Source of the DNA: Hydractinia symbiolongicarpus
Lineage: Eukaryota > Cnidaria > Hydrozoa > Anthoathecata > Hydractiniidae
Length of the DNA: 64,000 bases
Direction of reading: 5' to 3'
Assembly: GCF_029227915.1 (NCBI RefSeq)
Contig: NC_079876.1
Location: 27,501,828-27,565,827, forward strand
Both the position numbers and the translations under genes were made by a program. Numbering within the stretch: the first letter of the stretch is position 1; every line of letters starts with the position of its first letter. Positions 62,699-64,000 of the stretch are shown one piece after another. The notes beneath the pieces are model-generated. The model saw only the letters and a program-made list of their open reading frames with translations. It was not told the DNA's origin and did no database searches.

Positions 62699-64000
62699 AT
62701 GCTATGTGCTACAAGGACAATGATGTAAGGTGTATAAAATGAAGTTTTTCTTGAGTTTTATTAAATTATGTATAATAATGTTTTTCTATCCTGAACGAGA
62801 TTAATTATTTGTGGAATTGTTTTTTGCGAATTTCGCAAATCTCATTTTTGCGAAATTAAGTCTTTGTAAAAAGTGACAATAGGGACTATTTACGAAAATA
62901 AATGTCATACGGAAACTAAACTAAATTTGTTAAATACGCGAAGATAAGAAAAAAGTTAATTGAGTCGTTTTCTCATATACTTTTTCAATATAAATTCTAC
63001 AATATCAATTCTACAACTATATACAAATTAATGCAAGTTGCTTTCTTTTTTTGCATTTTCTTTTAAACTTTTTTTACCAACACTTCGTAAAAATTAATCT
63101 TTCTAAAAATTTTCAAGCTTCAATTTGCAAAATTTAATTTCGTTAAGGGTACGTATTAGTAATTTTAAATTTGTTTTATACCAGTTTGAAGTTAGTACTG
63201 TAGTGATTATACTAAGTTTTAGCTTTTAAGGATGGTTGTGCTACTAAATGTTCATCAACCACCTTCTTATTCTAGTGGTTTGAATAATTTAGTTGTTTCA
63301 CTATTGACGGCAGAAAACGACGGGTGTTATGACGTCGTTGTCAAGTGTTTTCTGTGACGTAATGTACCCGTCAATTTTTTTAAAAATATGTTTCATTTAA
63401 ATATTTTATTTTTCAAGGTATATTGGTTACAAGTATAATTTTTTTATAAGAGCCATCAACTTCTTAACATTTTGGCTGACTCTTCGTAGAGAAAATGTTT
63501 AAAAATTAAAGGCTTTCAAAAAATTAGGAGACCTAACCTGTTTTACGCAAAATTGCGACTTGTGTACTTTTAAAACAATTTTTTTTTGGTCAAAACATAA
63601 GAAGAGTGTCGATCGGGGTATAACGCCTAAATCAGGGTGTGCAGGTTTTTTATTTTCATGTTTAAAAGCTGTATTGAAAAGGCAACGATAAAAGTCATAC
63701 CTTAAAATCTCCGTACAAACCCGGAGCTTACCGAAGCGAATAACACTGTTAACCCTACATGTCAATGGGGCTTTCTGCATAACCTGATTGAGGTTAACAT
63801 TGTTATATAATTATTAAATAAATTTCAGGGTTCCGTGCCCCCATTTAGATTCTTCCCGTACTGACAAAATAATTAAGTATTATCAAAGAATCAACGCAAG
63901 AAAAAGAAATGATTTTTTATTGTCCCATTTTTTTAGATTTGTATACTAATTATTTAACTTTCGCACAACTAGCACTTTTAACTCAGAAGACATTTAAAGC
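62699..64000. other. RO60 3' flank; no further gene seen
   Basis: An ATTAAA at about 62760 could be the RO60 polyadenylation signal. At 62823-62860 there are TTTTGCGAATTTCGCAAAT-type repeats. Small minus-strand frames near 63.5-63.8 kb have no recognisable content. Confidence 0.35.

Overview
The window looks like animal nuclear DNA, most likely from a cnidarian and perhaps a hydrozoan. That is an inference. It rests on AT-rich sequence, genes split by GT-AG introns, metazoan gene families (TNF ligand, Ro60, tissue-type alkaline phosphatase, trypsin-like protease) and a transposon load typical of cnidarians (Penelope-like, Tigger, Harbinger, hAT, gypsy, BEL/Pao, 2A-bearing LINE, tRNA-derived SINEs). 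No organism name appears in the sequence.

Layout. Bases 1-16.3 kb are a graveyard of mobile elements: a gypsy-type retrotransposon (minus) next to, and probably inside, a LINE with a 2A-like motif; a possible small spliced gene; BEL/Pao, hAT, Penelope-like, LINE ORF1, alpha-kinase-like, integrase-like and Harbinger remnants; and one MITE. At 17.8-22.7 kb lies a four-exon TNF-superfamily ligand gene (minus). At 26.7-37.1 kb lies a six-exon secreted trypsin-like protease gene (minus). Its fourth intron holds a complete Tigger/pogo-type DNA transposon of 2,820 bp. At 41.7-48.8 kb lies a nine-exon alkaline phosphatase gene (plus). At 56.2-62.7 kb lies a six-exon RO60 (TROVE) gene (plus). All four gene models splice in a consistent reading frame from start to stop. 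The remaining intergenic DNA holds SINEs, MITEs, minisatellites and dispersed repeats, and otherwise nothing I can support.

Most interesting object. The Tigger element at 28156-30975 has matching ends, a TA target duplication and an uninterrupted 535-residue DDD transposase ending in a PCNA-binding (PIP-box) motif. It also carries a second intact gene of 192 codons, divergently transcribed, whose product resembles the HIRAN domain, a domain that in other proteins binds DNA 3' ends at stalled forks. A DNA transposon pairing a PIP-box transposase with a HIRAN-like partner would be a two-protein system linked to replication. I do not know of a published description. The function is inference; the two ORFs and the element boundaries are visible in the sequence.
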